From contig NZ_CP119568.1 of the NCBI RefSeq assembly GCF_029277445.1, positions 62,001-126,000 on the forward strand: 64,000 nucleotides of DNA. The letters run 5' to 3'. The position numbers and the translations under genes are program-made. The number at the start of each line of letters is the position of its first letter. The first letter of the stretch is position 1. The DNA is from Pararhizobium qamdonense (GTDB taxonomy: Bacteria; Pseudomonadota; Alphaproteobacteria; Rhizobiales; Rhizobiaceae). This document shows, piece by piece, positions 44,245 to 54,939 of this stretch. The notes beneath the pieces are model-generated. The model had not been told where the DNA came from. It saw nothing but the letters and a program-made list of their open reading frames with translations, and did no database searches.

Positions 44245-44511
44245 TCAGATCCGTGGGATGTCCACAGGTCGTTTTGGCCGATAACCCCGTTTGCGCTTCT
44301 CACAAAGGACGTCGAGGAACAGGTTGATGGCCTGGCTCTCGTTGTCAAACAGATGCACCATCTGCTGTCCGCGCGTTCCAATCCGCCCCCAGGCACGTAT
44401 AAGCGACATCTCGCCGAACAATGTCGGCTGAACGGCGAGCGCGTAGAACCGCGCCATGTTCGTTTCCGGCGCGATACGCTCGATATAGAGGTGGTAGGGC
44501 TGCGTGATCAT
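44245..44511 (-). CDS. WGR-domain protein, 88 aa
   Basis: The protein is one WGR domain: NMARFYALAVQPTLFGEMSLIRAWGRIGTRGQQMVHLF with the name-giving tryptophan-glycine-arginine, and a closing helix (AINLFLDVLCEKRKRGY). WGR domains are found in PARPs and MolR-type proteins and bind nucleic acid ends. Short stand-alone versions are typical of rhizobial plasmids. It lies 95 bp behind the nuclease gene and on the same strand as the traCDG operon. Confidence 0.85.
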   Translation of the reverse strand: MITQPYHLYIERIAPETNMARFYALAVQPTLFGEMSLIRAWGRIGTRGQQMVHLFDNESQAINLFLDVLCEKRKRGYRPKRPVDIPRI

Positions 44512-44606
44512 GACGGCAGATTCGCGCGTTCAAAGACTGCCGTCCAATGAGAGTTTTGAATCGGATGGGCCTTATCGATTCATAACATTGATCCCCGACG
44601 CCCGGA

Positions 44607-45044
44607 TCACTCGCACCAGCCCCGGCGTGATACCTGCCACTTCCGGGCCAGTCCCTCGGCAACGAGCATATCCCCGACCGATCGCCGATCTCGGTAGACG
44701 ATCCTGAACTTGCGACCGAAGCGATCTTCATCCCTGGCGGTCGTCTTGAACAAGAGCGGACCGGAATTCAGGGTGTCGAGCAAACGTTGTTTCGCCGCAA
44801 GGCCACGCTTGCGTTCGCTCTCGCATCTTGGCGGGCTGAGCTCCGGCGTGTCGATGTCGGCGATCCTGATCTTTTCACCTCGAAACCAGAACGTATCACC
44901 GTCCACCACGCAGGTGATCCTATGGCCGCCATCGCACAGAGAGAAGGCTTCGCTCGCTCTTTTCGGCTGTTGGGCTGACACCGCGGATGCGAGGAGGCAG
45001 ACTGCTATGGTCGATAGGGTGGCAACGGCCGTGGAAATTTTCAA
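44607..45044 (-). CDS. secreted thermonuclease-family (SNase) protein, 145 aa
   Basis: A signal peptide is clear (MKISTAVATLSTIAVCLLASAVSAQQ). The mature part is a staphylococcal-nuclease-like domain: VVDGDTFWFRGEKIRIADIDTPEL with the metal-site aspartates, then RDEDRFGRKFRIVY and VGDMLVAEGLARKW. The family cleaves DNA or RNA in the periplasm. The start codon overlaps the traG stop by 4 bases (ATGA), so it is the last gene of the traC-traD-traG operon. Such nucleases are frequent in Dtr regions; their role in transfer is unclear. Confidence 0.88.
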   Translation of the reverse strand: MKISTAVATLSTIAVCLLASAVSAQQPKRASEAFSLCDGGHRITCVVDGDTFWFRGEKIRIADIDTPELSPPRCESERKRGLAAKQRLLDTLNSGPLLFKTTARDEDRFGRKFRIVYRDRRSVGDMLVAEGLARKWQVSRRGWCE

Positions 45045-47016
45045 TCTATTGTCTCCTCGATTCCCGTGGAGCGGCCTGTCCCATTTGCATTCGACCCTTT
45101 TATGGCTTGCCTGTGAAACCGGTTCTCCCCGACGGAAGCGCTCATATCCTTGCGCCTGAACCAGATGGCGCGACCGCAGCGTAGCGGCGCATTGCCAGCG
45201 GTGAAGACGATCTGCTCGTCGCCGCGCATGCGCATCACTTCATGCGGGAGGATCAGCGGACGGCGGGTCAATTGTTTCGATCGTGAGCGCGACGATCCTT
45301 TCATTCCGGAAGAGCGGTTTGTCTGGTCGATCTCGACCGTGGTGTCGCCGCAGCGCTTGGATATGTACTCTGCGGACTCCGGATCGTTGATCGCCGCGAA
45401 CGAAATCCACGATGCAGACTCGAACCATTTCGAGCTGGCATCGCGACCGCCATAGGCTTCGCGCATCTGGCCGAGTGACTGGAAGATCAGTGCCAGGCTG
45501 ATGCCATATTTGCGTCCGGCGTCACGGGCGGTTTCCAGGACGCGCAGATAGCCGAGGCGGGCTACCTCATCGAGCAGAAACAGGGTGCGACCTGCAACCT
45601 CGCCATTGCGATTATAGATCGCATTGAGGAAGGAGCCGATGACGACCCTTGCCAGCCCCGGGTGCGATTCCAGAACCTTCAGGTCAAGGGCGATGAAGAT
45701 GTCCGTGCCGCCGGTCGCCAGCTCGTCGGTCGAGAAGCTGTCGCCTGAAACGAGGGCGGCATAGTTCGTATAGGAGAGCCAGTGCGTTTCCTTGACCGCA
45801 TTGGCGTAAACACCGCTGAATGTTTCCGGCGTCATGTTGACGAATACGGCGACGTTCTCGCGCACGAAGGTGGATTGCGACTGCTCGTAAATCCGCGTTA
45901 ACCGCTCCCGCAGTTTCGGTTCGGGCTCGGATAGATTGGCGCGGACACGGCGCAGCGTCTGGTCCCTGGCGTCCGTGTGTCCGGACAGGCAGACATCGGC
46001 GATCAGCGCCGTCAGCAGCTACATGGCGGACGCGCGGAAGAAGTCGTCGCGTGCGGAAGCTGCTCGGGCATTGTCGGTCATGATCCAGGTCGCGACTGCG
46101 ACGATGTCCTCTTCCTTCGTGCTGCCGTGTCGCCCGATCCAGTCGAGCGCGTTGAAACCGACGCCTGACGCCTAGGGATCGAGAATGATCACCTTCCGGC
46201 CAGTCTTGCGGCGATGCTCCGATACCATCGGCGCCACTTCGCTCGACGGATCGAGGACGACAAGGCCGCACCCCACTTGAGCGCGGTCGGGACCGTTACC
46301 GACGTCGTCTTGAAGCCACCGGAGCCGGCGAAGACAATGCCATGGGACGAGCCGAACGAGCCGTCGAAGCATAGGAGCGGGCTCTTGCCCCCCGCTCCCC
46401 AGGTCGACGGATCGTCAGCGCGGAACGACACGGCCGCAACGCTGTCGCGATCGACGCGATATCGTTCGCCTAGGACGATGCCGCCGGGATCGGGAAAAAG
46501 TTTTGCAGCCTCCTGCACCGTCATCCAGTCGGCCTCGCCATGCACCGCTCGCTTTCCCCCAATCCGCCGTGGTGCGGCTTGGGCAAAAGCTGCGTTTCCC
46601 TTCGTCGTGACGCGCAGTGCGAAGACGCCGGCGAGGAATGCTGTCAATGCGCCAAGCATCGTTGCGGGGTCCGCATATCCGAGCACGGATTGACCTTTCG
46701 GGATGTCGCCAGCCATCCCGGCCAGGCGAACCCCCTCGCGCAGGCGAGCGATGAGGATTGCCACTCCATTTCCGCTAACGACCCCCCATCCTGCAGCCTT
46801 GATACCCGCTGCGCCATTTGCCGCGAACAGAAAGATCGTGCCGATTGCAGCCGCAGTGGCATAGGGCAACGCAAGGCCGATCCGCCCGAGCATCAGCTTG
46901 GCCTGCGCGGTCTTGCCGAGCGCGGCCAGCAAGTGTTCGATCCCCGGCATGAACACCACGACGACGATCATCGTCGCCGCCGGGATGACGGCGAGGAACA
47001 GTTTACTCACTGTCAC
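45041..47016 (-). pseudogene. traG: conjugation coupling protein TraG, degraded
   Basis: TraG is the VirD4-like ATPase that links relaxosome and mating channel. The first part has the membrane segments and Walker A (GSGGFKTTSVTVPTALKWG). Then the frame shifts near 46270; the proper sequence (LVVLDPSSEVAPMVSEHRRKTG) goes on in another frame. That frame has a TAG at 46172-46174 (LDP-stop-ASGVGFNALDW) and a second TAG at 46019-46021 (SAM-stop-LLTALIADV), and then reads cleanly to 45041 with Walker B FLLDEVARLG. Three separate lesions make sequence error unlikely as the only cause. The plasmid cannot use its own coupling protein. Confidence 0.9.
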
Positions 47017-47218
47017 GACCGAACACCTCCGCGCCTATCACTGTCAGGCGCGATTGCTCCGTATCGTTGCCCTTGAGGCGACGACTGGCATCGATCAGCA
47101 GGCCGAGCAGTAGTGCCCGCTTCTCGTAACGCAGTCCTGCCTTGACGATGAGGCCACCGAGTTCGATTTTTTCGCGGGTGTCTTTCTTTCGGGCGTCAGC
47201 CGTCATTGTGCGGGCCAT
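47003..47218 (-). CDS. traD: TraD, conjugal transfer protein
   Basis: This 71-residue protein reads [40 protein letters not shown], the typical TraD sequence and length in Ti/rhizobial plasmids. It helps the relaxosome by an unknown mechanism. It overlaps the traG start by 14 bases and lies 4 bp after traC. Confidence 0.92.
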   Translation of the reverse strand: MARTMTADARKKDTREKIELGGLIVKAGLRYEKRALLLGLLIDASRRLKGNDTEQSRLTVIGAEVFGRDSE

Positions 47219-47222
47219 GCGT

Positions 47223-47519
47223 TCAAGCCTCACCAGGCCTGCCCGCAGGCGCGCCAGTTTCGATCGTCGTGACCGTCTCGCCTGCGGTCCTGCCGTCGCC
47301 GACATTTCTCTTCCCGGTCGCACTTCCTTTGCCTCCGCGAAACCGCCTGGTGATCTCCTCGAACGCAGCCTGTAACTCGTTTTCCTCGATCTCGATCTCA
47401 CCGAGGCCGGCCTTCAACGCGATCCGGCCGATGCGCTCGGCCTCGCGTGTTTCCGCTTGTCTCAGCTGATCCTGCAATCTGGCGATTTCTTCCCTGATCT
47501 TCGATGATGGTTTCTTCAT
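47223..47519 (-). CDS. traC: TraC, conjugal transfer protein
   Basis: This 98-residue protein begins [46 protein letters not shown], which is the conserved coiled-coil start of TraC, and has a basic glycine-rich tail. TraC is thought to bind oriT together with TraA and TraD. It is the first gene of traCDG and reads away from oriT. The ATG at 47519 is chosen as the conserved start. Confidence 0.92.
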   Translation of the reverse strand: MKKPSSKIREEIARLQDQLRQAETREAERIGRIALKAGLGEIEIEENELQAAFEEITRRFRGGKGSATGKRNVGDGRTAGETVTTIETGAPAGRPGEA

Positions 47520-47594
47520 TCCGGTCGCATCTCCCCTGGAAATCTTGGCGGCTCTGTTCCGTTGCAAGATTTCCCCAAAAGCACATCCGAAGGA

Positions 47595-47612
47595 ATGTGC
47601 AGATCTGCACGT
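47595..47612. promoter_or_regulatory. tra box (TraR binding site)
   Basis: ATGTGCAGATCTGCACGT at 47595-47612 differs at one position from the 18-bp tra box of Ti plasmids (dyad ATGTGCAGATCTGCACAT). It lies between traC and traA and is placed to control both divergent operons. Confidence 0.9.
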
Positions 47613-47659
47613 CGGCAAAGCCGACACTTTGGAGGATGATCCCGCCGTTCCGAAGGAGC

Positions 47660-47700
47660 GGATCCAAGTGCGCAATTATACGTCGCTGACGCGACGCCCT
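47660..47700. other. oriT: oriT nick region
   Basis: AAGTGCGC at 47666-47673 resembles the IncQ/Agrobacterium nick-site core (TAAGTGCGCCCT). Directly after it comes the inverted repeat CGTCGC-TGAC-GCGACG (47681-47696). The place between traC and traA is where rhizobial oriT sites are found. The exact nick position is inferred. Confidence 0.75.
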
Positions 47701-47777
47701 GCGTAGGGGCCTAAAGAGGGGCCGACCATGGTCCGACCGCTCCCGACGATGAAGTTCAAACCGGGAGCTTTACCGCC

Positions 47778-50700
47778 GTGGCCATCGCGCACTTCTCAGC
47801 CAGCATCGTCAGCCGCGGCGGCGGCCGCAGTGTGGTGCTGTCTGCTGCCTACCGGCACTGCGCCAAGATGGAATATGAGCGCGAGGCCCGTACCATCGAC
47901 TACACCCGTAAAGAGGGGCTGCTGCATGAGGAATTCGTCTTGCCTGCCGATGCCCCGAAATGGGTGCGCGCGATGATTGCCGACCGCTCTGTTGCCGGAG
48001 CTTCGGAAGCCTTCTGGAACAAGGTCGAAGCCTTCGAAAAGCGTTCTGATGCGCAGCTCGCTCGCGACCTGACCATTGCGCTTCCATTGGAGCTGTCTAC
48101 CGAGCAGAACATCGCACTGGTGAGGGACTTCGTCGAGAAACACGTCCTCGCCAAGGGTATGGTGGCCGACTGGGTCTACCACGACAATCCCGGCAATCCG
48201 CATATCCATCTGATGACCACATTGCGTCCGCTGACCGAGGACGGGTTCGGATCGAAGAAGGTCGCGGTCGTTGGCGAGGATGGCCAGCTGGTCCGCACGA
48301 AGTCCGGGAAAATCCTCTATGACCTCTGGGCCGGATCGACCGACGACTTCAACGTCCTGCGCGATGGATGGTTCGAGCGGCTGAACCATCATCTGGCGCT
48401 CGGCGGGATCGATCTCAAGATCGACGGCCGTTCCTACGAGAAGCAGGGCATCGAACTCGAGCCGACCATCCATCTTGGCGTTGGCGCCAAGGCGATCGAG
48501 CGAAAGGCGCAGGAGCAGGGCGTCCGGCCAGAGCTTGAGCGCATTGAATTGAACGAAGAGCGGCGGTCGGAAAACGTGCGTCGTATCCTGCGCAATCCAG
48601 CCATCGTGCTCGACCTGATCACGCGAGAGAAGAGCGTCTTCAATGAACGCGATGTCGCAAAGGTTTTGCATCGCTATGTCGATGACCCGACTGTTTTCCA
48701 GAAACTGATGTTACGCATCATCCTGAATCCCGAGGTACTTCGGCTGCAGCGTGACACGATCGCGTTCGCGACCGGAGAAAAGGTGCCGGCCCGTTATTCG
48801 ACCCGTGCGATGATCCGGCTGGAAGCGACGATGGTGCGGCAGGCAATCTGGCTGTCGAACCGGGACGGTCATCCAGTCTCTGAAGCAGCTCTGGCCGCAA
48901 CGTTCCGGCGGCATGAGCGGTTGTCGGACGAGCAGAAAACTGCGATCGAGCGGATCGCCGGTCCCGCCCGGATCGCAGCTGTGGTTGGACGCGCCGGCGC
49001 TGGCAAAACCACGATGATGAAAGCTGCCCGCGAGGCATGGGAACTGGCCGGATATCGTGTGGTCGGCGGAGCACTTGCCGGCAAGGCGGCGGAGGGCCTG
49101 GAAAAGGAAGCTGGGATACAGAGCCGGACGCTTGCGTCTTGGGAACTGCGCTGGAACCGTGGTCGTGACGTTCTCGATGACAAAACCGTCTTTGTCCTGG
49201 ACGAGGCCGGCATGGTCGCCTCAAAACAGATGGCCGGCTTTGTCGATGCCGTCGTCAGGGCAGGTGCCAAGATCGTTCTGGCCGGCGATCCCGAACAGCT
49301 CCAGCCGATCGAGGCGGGGGCTGCCTTCCGCGCCATCGTTGACCGCATAGGTTATGCCGAACTCGAGACAATCTATCGCCAGCGCGAGGACTGGATGCGC
49401 AGGGCGTCACTCGATCTGGCGCGAGGCAACGTGGAAAAGGCGCTGACCGCCTATGATGCCAATGTCAGGATCACGGTAACGCGCCTGAAGGCCGAAGCGG
49501 TCGAGCGGCTCATCGGTGACTGGAACCACGATTACGATCAGACGAAGACAACATTGATCCTCGCGCATCTGCGCCGTGACGTGCGCATGCTGAACATTAT
49601 GGCCCGCGAAAAATTCGTTGAACGCGGCATTGTCGGTGAGGGCCATGTCTTCAAAACGGCTGACGGCATTCGCCAGTTCGACGCGGGCGACCAGATCGTC
49701 TTCCTGAAGAACGAAGGGTCGCTCGGCGTCAAGAACGGCATGATCGCTCATGTCGTTGAGGCTGCACCAAACAGGATCGTTGCTGTTATCGGAGAGGGTG
49801 ATCAGCGCCGCCAGGTCATCGTCGAGCAACGCTTCTACAGCAATCTTGATCATGGCTACGCCACCACGATCCATAAATCGCAAGGCGCTACTGTCGACCG
49901 CGTGAAGGTGCTGGCAAGCCTGTCGCTCGATCGGCATCTGACCTACGTGGCGATGACCCGCCACCGCGAAGATTTGCAGCTTTATTACGGCCGCCGGTCA
50001 TTCGCCTTCAACGGCGGGCTCAGCAAAGTTCTTTCCCGAAAAAATGCCAAGGAGACCACGCTCGATTATGAGCGCGGAAGGCTTTACCGCGAGGCGCTGC
50101 GGTACGCAGAAAACCGTGGCCTCAACATCCTCCAGGTGGCGCGGACGCTGCTACGCGACCAACTCGACTGGACGCTGCGCCAGAAGACGAAACTGGTCGA
50201 TCTCGGCCAGCGCCTTGCAAACTTTGCAGAGCGTCTCGGTCTGCACCATCCCCCGAAAACCCAAACGATAAAGGAGGCCGCGCCCATGGTCGCAGGCATC
50301 AAGACATTCCCCGGTTCCGTTGCCGACACAGCATGGAACAAGCTGGACACCGATCCAGCCCTCAAGAAACAATGGGAAGAGGTCTCGGCCCGCTTTTCTT
50401 ACGTCTTTGCCGATCCCGAAACCGCTTTCCGGGCGATGAACTTCGATGCGGTTCTGGTGGATAAGGAAACGGCCAAACTGGCGCTTCAGACGCTGACGAC
50501 CGCCCCGGCGTCGATCGGACCGCTCAGGGGCAAGACAGGCGTTCTTGCTAGCAGGACAGAGCGCGAGGACCGTCGCGTTGCAGACCTCAATGTTCCGGCC
50601 CTGAAGCGCGATCTTGAGCAGTATCTGAGGATGCGCGAGACCGCCGTGCAGCGGCTGCAGGCGGATGAACAGGTTTTGCGTCAGCGCGTGTCGGTCGACA

Positions 50701-51080
50701 TCCCGGCATTGTCGCCGGCAGCACATCTGGTGCTGGAGCGCGTGCGTGATGCAATCGACCGCAACGATCTGCCGGCTGCCATGGCATATGCACTGAGCAA
50801 TCGGGAAACCAAGCTGGAAATTGACGGGTTCAACCAAGCCGTCACCGAACGCTTCGGCGAACGTACCATGCTCACCAATGCCGCGCGCGAACCCTCCGGA
50901 AAGCTCTTCGACAAACTCTCCGAAGGGATGCAGCCCGAGCAGAAGGAGCGTCTGAAGGAAGCTTGGCCGATCATGCGTACGTCGCAGCAACTCGCCGCTC
51001 ACGAGCGCACCGTCCAGACCCTGCGGCAAGCCGAGGATTTGCGTCTCTCCCAGCGCCAGACGCCGGTGATGAAACAATGA
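47778..51080 (+). CDS. traA: TraA, relaxase-helicase
   Basis: This 1100-residue protein is the conjugative relaxase of Ti-like plasmids. The N-terminal MOB-Q domain (about 1-250) has [25 protein letters not shown] and the metal-binding histidines in [11 protein letters not shown]. The middle is a RecD-like SF1 helicase: Walker [14 protein letters not shown] (about residue 405), [25 protein letters not shown] and [10 protein letters not shown]. The C-terminal third is helical. The start is GTG 47778. It is intact and full length, so strand cutting and unwinding at oriT should still work. traF follows with a 4-base overlap. Confidence 0.96.
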   Translation: MAIAHFSASIVSRGGGRSVVLSAAYRHCAKMEYEREARTIDYTRKEGLLHEEFVLPADAPKWVRAMIADRSVAGASEAFWNKVEAFEKRSDAQLARDLTIALPLELSTEQNIALVRDFVEKHVLAKGMVADWVYHDNPGNPHIHLMTTLRPLTEDGFGSKKVAVVGEDGQLVRTKSGKILYDLWAGSTDDFNVLRDGWFERLNHHLALGGIDLKIDGRSYEKQGIELEPTIHLGVGAKAIERKAQEQGVRPELERIELNEERRSENVRRILRNPAIVLDLITREKSVFNERDVAKVLHRYVDDPTVFQKLMLRIILNPEVLRLQRDTIAFATGEKVPARYSTRAMIRLEATMVRQAIWLSNRDGHPVSEAALAATFRRHERLSDEQKTAIERIAGPARIAAVVGRAGAGKTTMMKAAREAWELAGYRVVGGALAGKAAEGLEKEAGIQSRTLASWELRWNRGRDVLDDKTVFVLDEAGMVASKQMAGFVDAVVRAGAKIVLAGDPEQLQPIEAGAAFRAIVDRIGYAELETIYRQREDWMRRASLDLARGNVEKALTAYDANVRITVTRLKAEAVERLIGDWNHDYDQTKTTLILAHLRRDVRMLNIMAREKFVERGIVGEGHVFKTADGIRQFDAGDQIVFLKNEGSLGVKNGMIAHVVEAAPNRIVAVIGEGDQRRQVIVEQRFYSNLDHGYATTIHKSQGATVDRVKVLASLSLDRHLTYVAMTRHREDLQLYYGRRSFAFNGGLSKVLSRKNAKETTLDYERGRLYREALRYAENRGLNILQVARTLLRDQLDWTLRQKTKLVDLGQRLANFAERLGLHHPPKTQTIKEAAPMVAGIKTFPGSVADTAWNKLDTDPALKKQWEEVSARFSYVFADPETAFRAMNFDAVLVDKETAKLALQTLTTAPASIGPLRGKTGVLASRTEREDRRVADLNVPALKRDLEQYLRMRETAVQRLQADEQVLRQRVSVDIPALSPAAHLVLERVRDAIDRNDLPAAMAYALSNRETKLEIDGFNQAVTERFGERTMLTNAAREPSGKLFDKLSEGMQPEQKERLKEAWPIMRTSQQLAAHERTVQTLRQAEDLRLSQRQTPVMKQ

Positions 51081-51604
51081 GTCGGCGCCTTCTCCTGTTC
51101 CTGGCCGGTGCGGGCGGGGTGATCGCCGCACTAGTGGCAGTCGGCTATATGGGCGGCTTTCGGTTGAACCTGACGCCGAGCGAGCCGCTTGGACTCTGGC
51201 GTATCGTGACCCTCCAGCGTCCGGTCGAAGCCGGCGATCTCGTGTTCATCTGCCCACCGGCAACCGCTTCATTCGAGGAAGCACGGCGCCGCGGCTATGT
51301 CAGGCGCGGCCTCTGCCCGGGTGGCTATGCGCCGCTGATCAAGACAGTGGCGGCGCTTCCCGGACAGCATGTGGAAATAGGCGCGAATGTCACTGTCGAC
51401 GGTAGGCCTCTCGCCTCATCGATCGTTCGCGCGAGCGATGGCGAGGGCAGGGCGATCACACCGTTCAAAACCGGCATCGTGCCACTGAGATATCTGTTTC
51501 TTCACTCATCCTTTGCGAGCTCCTATGATAGTCGGTATTTCGGGCCGGTTCCGGACACGGGCCTTCTCGGCCTGGCGCGGCCGGTCCTCACATTCGATCC
51601 ATAA
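51077..51604 (+). CDS. traF: TraF, pilin maturation protease (S26 family)
   Basis: This 175-residue protein is a signal-peptidase-like (S26) protease. The N-terminal membrane anchor is [24 protein letters not shown]; the catalytic serine is in [11 protein letters not shown] and the lysine in [11 protein letters not shown]. TraF cyclises or trims the conjugative pilin TrbC and is also needed for transfer. Its ATG overlaps the traA stop (ATGA). No trb genes are found in this window, so its pilin substrate would need to be encoded elsewhere. Confidence 0.93.
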   Translation: MSRRLLLFLAGAGGVIAALVAVGYMGGFRLNLTPSEPLGLWRIVTLQRPVEAGDLVFICPPATASFEEARRRGYVRRGLCPGGYAPLIKTVAALPGQHVEIGANVTVDGRPLASSIVRASDGEGRAITPFKTGIVPLRYLFLHSSFASSYDSRYFGPVPDTGLLGLARPVLTFDP

Positions 51605-51932
51605 CTGGCGGCGATCCTGCCTGCTCATCGCGGTATCTGTCACTTGCGGCTGGACTGCCTGGAGCGGCCATGTCTTGACCCTTCCGGTTGCTGTGTTGTT
51701 TCCGGCGCTCTGGGTGTTGTCGCCGTCCAGACTGACCGCGTTGCTCGTCTCGGCCGGATATTTTCTGGCTGCCTCGCGTGGGCTGCCGCAGGGCGTCGCC
51801 AACTTCTATGCCGCCGATCTCTGGCCTGGGCTTCTGCTCTGGGCAACAGCTTCTCTCTCCTTTGCCGGCACTGCCGGAAAGCTACAGGTCAGAGGAATTG
51901 ACCGGTGGCCCACAGCATCTTCGTTACATTGA
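51597..51932 (+). pseudogene. traB: TraB, N-terminal piece joined to a deletion
   Basis: The sequence [38 protein letters not shown] and FLAASRGLPQGVANFYAADLWPGLLLW is the start of TraB, a membrane protein that raises transfer efficiency (related to cutin hydrolase/nitrilase-like proteins). It ends at ATASLSF near 51863. Everything after is from a different gene in another frame, so about three quarters of TraB is missing. A proper ATG is also not seen at the start; the codon before HNW is ATC. Confidence 0.85.
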
Positions 51933-52014
51933 GGCCAGCATCGAGATGCACGCGCAGATGAGCGCAGTGAGTACCCTGATCAGCATGCTCGGCTACATCC
52001 CGACCGTTAACTAA
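51868..52014 (+). pseudogene. traM: TraM antiactivator, C-terminal half only
   Basis: The frame reads ALPESYRSEELTGGPQHLRYIEAS and then IEMHAQMSAVSTLISMLGYIP, the second half of TraM, which binds TraR and blocks it. The first about 50 residues are missing; the piece starts straight after the traB break at 51863-51868. A deletion has therefore removed the end of traB, probably traH, and the front of traM. TraR should have lost its normal brake. Confidence 0.85.
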
Positions 52015-52061
52015 TCCGGATTCATGGCCATACATGGTGAGCAACTCGGCCACCGGCGCTC

Positions 52062-52766
52062 TCACATCAGTTTTCTGCGAATTGCCAGCGCCGTAAGATG
52101 GGCCTTGCTCCGGACATCGAAGCGCTTCATCGCCTCGCGAAGCTTGACGCGGACGCTGTTGTATTTGACGCCCTCCACATCAGCAATCTCCTCCATCGTC
52201 ATGCCGACGGCGATCCATCTTAGATAGGTCGCCTCTTTAGGATCGAGCCAGGTGGCATCTTCCACGGTAGGAGTGGTTTGAAGGAACGAGATGCAGGCAG
52301 GGAGCTGTCCGACGGCAGCGGCGGCCGCGACCGCGTCGATCTCACGGTCGAGATCGATTGCTTGCCTTTCCGACGCTAGAGTGAACATCGACATCGAGCC
52401 GTTGGCAGTCTTGATCGGAACGGTTATCCCGGAGCGGATGCCGAAATCGGCAGCATGCGCATAGAAGGCGCGCTCTTCCTTCGATTGCCTTGCGCGATCG
52501 TGTTCGCTGGACCACGCAAAAACTTGCTTTCTGGATTTCGCGCGCTTGACGACCGGATCGAGCTTATCGAAGTTCGTCTCGAAATACGTCGACCGCCACT
52601 CGCGATGATAATTGGTGACTGCAATGCTGTGCTTGTGCTGGATGTGCAGATAGGCGTAGCCGGTGAAGCCAAAGTGGTGGGTGAGGTCGGAAAGGCCCTG
52701 CGTGAGGATGCTTTCGTCGCCCTGTATCGCCGCAAGATCGGTCAGCTTGTCCAGCCAATGCTGCAT
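52062..52766 (-). CDS. traR: TraR, quorum-sensing activator of transfer
   Basis: This 234-residue LuxR-type protein is very close to TraR of Ti plasmids ([18 protein letters not shown]). The residues that hold the acyl-homoserine lactone are present: Y53, W57, Y61, D70 and W85. The C-terminal GerE-type helix-turn-helix is [42 protein letters not shown]. TraR bound to 3-oxo-octanoyl-HSL activates tra boxes such as the one at 47595. The synthase traI is not in the window. The gene is convergent with the traB/traM remnants. Confidence 0.96.
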   Translation of the reverse strand: MQHWLDKLTDLAAIQGDESILTQGLSDLTHHFGFTGYAYLHIQHKHSIAVTNYHREWRSTYFETNFDKLDPVVKRAKSRKQVFAWSSEHDRARQSKEERAFYAHAADFGIRSGITVPIKTANGSMSMFTLASERQAIDLDREIDAVAAAAAVGQLPACISFLQTTPTVEDATWLDPKEATYLRWIAVGMTMEEIADVEGVKYNSVRVKLREAMKRFDVRSKAHLTALAIRRKLM

Positions 52767-53952
52767 TTTTCACTCCGATTTGGTCGTCAGGTGGAACAGA
52801 TCACTAGAGCCCCTCGACGTTTACAATTATATGCGCTCAAAAATCAACCCAAGATTGCATAATAGTGCATGTGGAACTAGAATAAAAGCCACTTTATGAG
52901 TTTGTGAAAACCCTCGGCGACGCGAGCCTTCGCCCCCGGCGGACTTCGCTCACCGCGGAGTGAATGCGTTGGAACAACTCGCGACAGGACCTACCGAACC
53001 TGCAACTGCCAGTCTCGCCTGATCGAGCGGGGACGGGTTGGAGATGTCTTTGTGACTCAGAGCGAGCGCAATGTCGATCTGATCGGACAGAACCCCTTCT
53101 GTGTAATACATATGCCCGGTCTCGCAGCTGGTTGAGATCGAAAGTGGCTTTACAATCATATGCAGACGCTCGTGCTCATCGCCAGGAACACGGCAATCGC
53201 TTCCCTGGTCGACGGAAGCATCCCTGTACAGAATTGATCCTGACGCCGGCGGCGGAATATCTCAATTTTCGCCGCCACCAGCCTCTCGGCGTCAGTCAAT
53301 CGAGCGTCAGCGCCAGGAATCAAGTGCTGGAAAAGGAGCGCGTATTCCGCTAGGGCGGCAGCGATGTGGGTTTTGCATGTGCCGGGCCAACCAACCAGAC
53401 AATCGCGCTTGCCAGGATAGCGCGCAGGTCTGTTCCATTGAACCCGCTGTAATTTTTCCTCACGACGTTCTGGAACAGCTAATCGACTCTGCCAACCGCT
53501 TCATCATTTTTGGAGAAGAACTACGGGAGCAATCAGGCTATTAGCACAGCGCCGCCGGCGCCGCAGGTCAACATCAGCTATAGATCATAGTGCTTTGCCT
53601 TGGCACAATGTGGTAGGTCCGCCAGCTAGCCAAGCGAATAGCAAGCCTGGAGCGACTAGTTCCTGAGCCTGCGAAGTACCCCCTGCGAAGCGGCGAAACT
53701 TGCCCTCCTTGTCCTCGAACCATGCGTCCAACGCACAGTACGGGATCGCGCGGTTGGTGTTTCAGTTCCATAAACAGCGTGTGCCTAAGTAATGATGTCC
53801 TCATCAGACAGATCACCCTGGCTGGGGGTGCAAAGGTCCGTTTGATGCAGCTTCGTGGATCGTTGGTGCGCACACTACCATAGTCTCCCGCTTCTGAGTT
53901 GTCGTTGATGATCGCTGGATGCTTTGGCGCCTGCATCTTGGCTCGCACCATA
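52767..53952. other. nearly 1.2 kb without an intact gene
   Basis: Only broken pieces are visible between traR and the LysR gene, among them the IstB-like remnant listed separately. In related plasmids traI/trb genes lie in this neighbourhood; no part of them can be recognised here. Confidence 0.55.
53340..53440 (-). pseudogene. IstB-like (IS21) ATP-binding protein remnant
   Basis: On the minus strand the frame reads CLVGWPGTCKTHIAAALAEYA, which corresponds to the Walker A segment of IstB helper proteins (normally VGPPGTGKTHLA). The lysine is kept but neighbouring glycines are changed, and the surroundings are not readable. It is most likely a fossil of an IS21-type element. Confidence 0.4.
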
Positions 53953-54861
53953 TCACCGAAGCTCAGCCGGGGGTCTTTGATGCCGGACCAGCGAGCGGGC
54001 AATATCGATGATATCGTCCCGCGAGGCCGTTGGATCTTTCATATTCCAGGCAACCCCCATGCCAATCTTGAAATCCACCCCCCTCACCTTTCGAAGCTCG
54101 AAATTGCGGTTGGGGAAATCTCTCGTCCATTGCGGTGCAAAGCCAATGCCAAGGCCTGCTGATACCAACGAGATCAGCGCGAAGGTGTCGTCGCAGCTAT
54201 AGGCGATATTGCGGGCCAGATCGTGCTCGGCAAACATCTCGGCAAAGTACCGCTCTGTATAGGAGAGGTTCTGGCGCGAAAACGAGATGATCTTTTGATC
54301 GCGTAGGTCTTCGATGTCGATCTCTGCCAGATTGGCAAGACGGCTTTCCTTGGCCACAGCGAGCAGATATTCATCATTCGCCATGGAGAAGAACCGCAGG
54401 CTTCCGATGTTCTCCACGGGCCGGATGAAGCCAAGGTTGATCTGGCCGGATTCCAGGCTGCGGATGATATCGCTGGTCGAGCCGCTCTGGATCTGCAGCT
54501 GGATGTCGGGATATTTACGAGCGATCTTCGACAGAAAGGTTGGAAGCACGCCGATGGTGGCTGGATAGATCGTGCCGATCCGGATCTTGCGCACGGTCTT
54601 GCCGGCAGCCGAACGCGTCGCTTGCGCACTCATATCGATATCGCTCAAAATCCGCACACTGCGGTTATAGAATGTCTCGCCGGCAACCGTAAGCTCTACC
54701 CGCCGTGTCGAACGGACAAACAGCTGCACGCCCAGCTCCCGCTCCAGCGCCTGGATCTGCGTCGACAGGGCCGGCTGGGCGATATGCACCCGTGCTGCCG
54801 CCCTGCCGAAATGCAACTCCTCGGCAACAGCGACGAAGTAGGTGAGTTGGCGCAGTTCCAT
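53953..54861 (-). CDS. LysR-family transcriptional regulator, 302 aa
   Basis: The N-terminal winged helix is textbook: MELRQLTYFVAVAEELHFGRAAARVHIAQPALSTQIQALERELG, followed by LFVRSTRRVELT. The effector domain (IRIGTIYPATIGVLPTFLSKIARKYPDIQLQIQSG, GQINLGFIRPVENIG) resembles the CatR/BenM subgroup that responds to small aromatic acids. It is intact and divergent from the XRE regulator gene with 78 bp between. The target may have been lost in the degraded neighbouring region. Confidence 0.9.
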   Translation of the reverse strand: MELRQLTYFVAVAEELHFGRAAARVHIAQPALSTQIQALERELGVQLFVRSTRRVELTVAGETFYNRSVRILSDIDMSAQATRSAAGKTVRKIRIGTIYPATIGVLPTFLSKIARKYPDIQLQIQSGSTSDIIRSLESGQINLGFIRPVENIGSLRFFSMANDEYLLAVAKESRLANLAEIDIEDLRDQKIISFSRQNLSYTERYFAEMFAEHDLARNIAYSCDDTFALISLVSAGLGIGFAPQWTRDFPNRNFELRKVRGVDFKIGMGVAWNMKDPTASRDDIIDIARSLVRHQRPPAELR

Positions 54862-54939
54862 TTATCCTACATATTGTTGGTTTTGATACCAACATATCGT
54901 ACATGGACCCGTGTGGTTTGTCATGAACAAATTGTGGGG

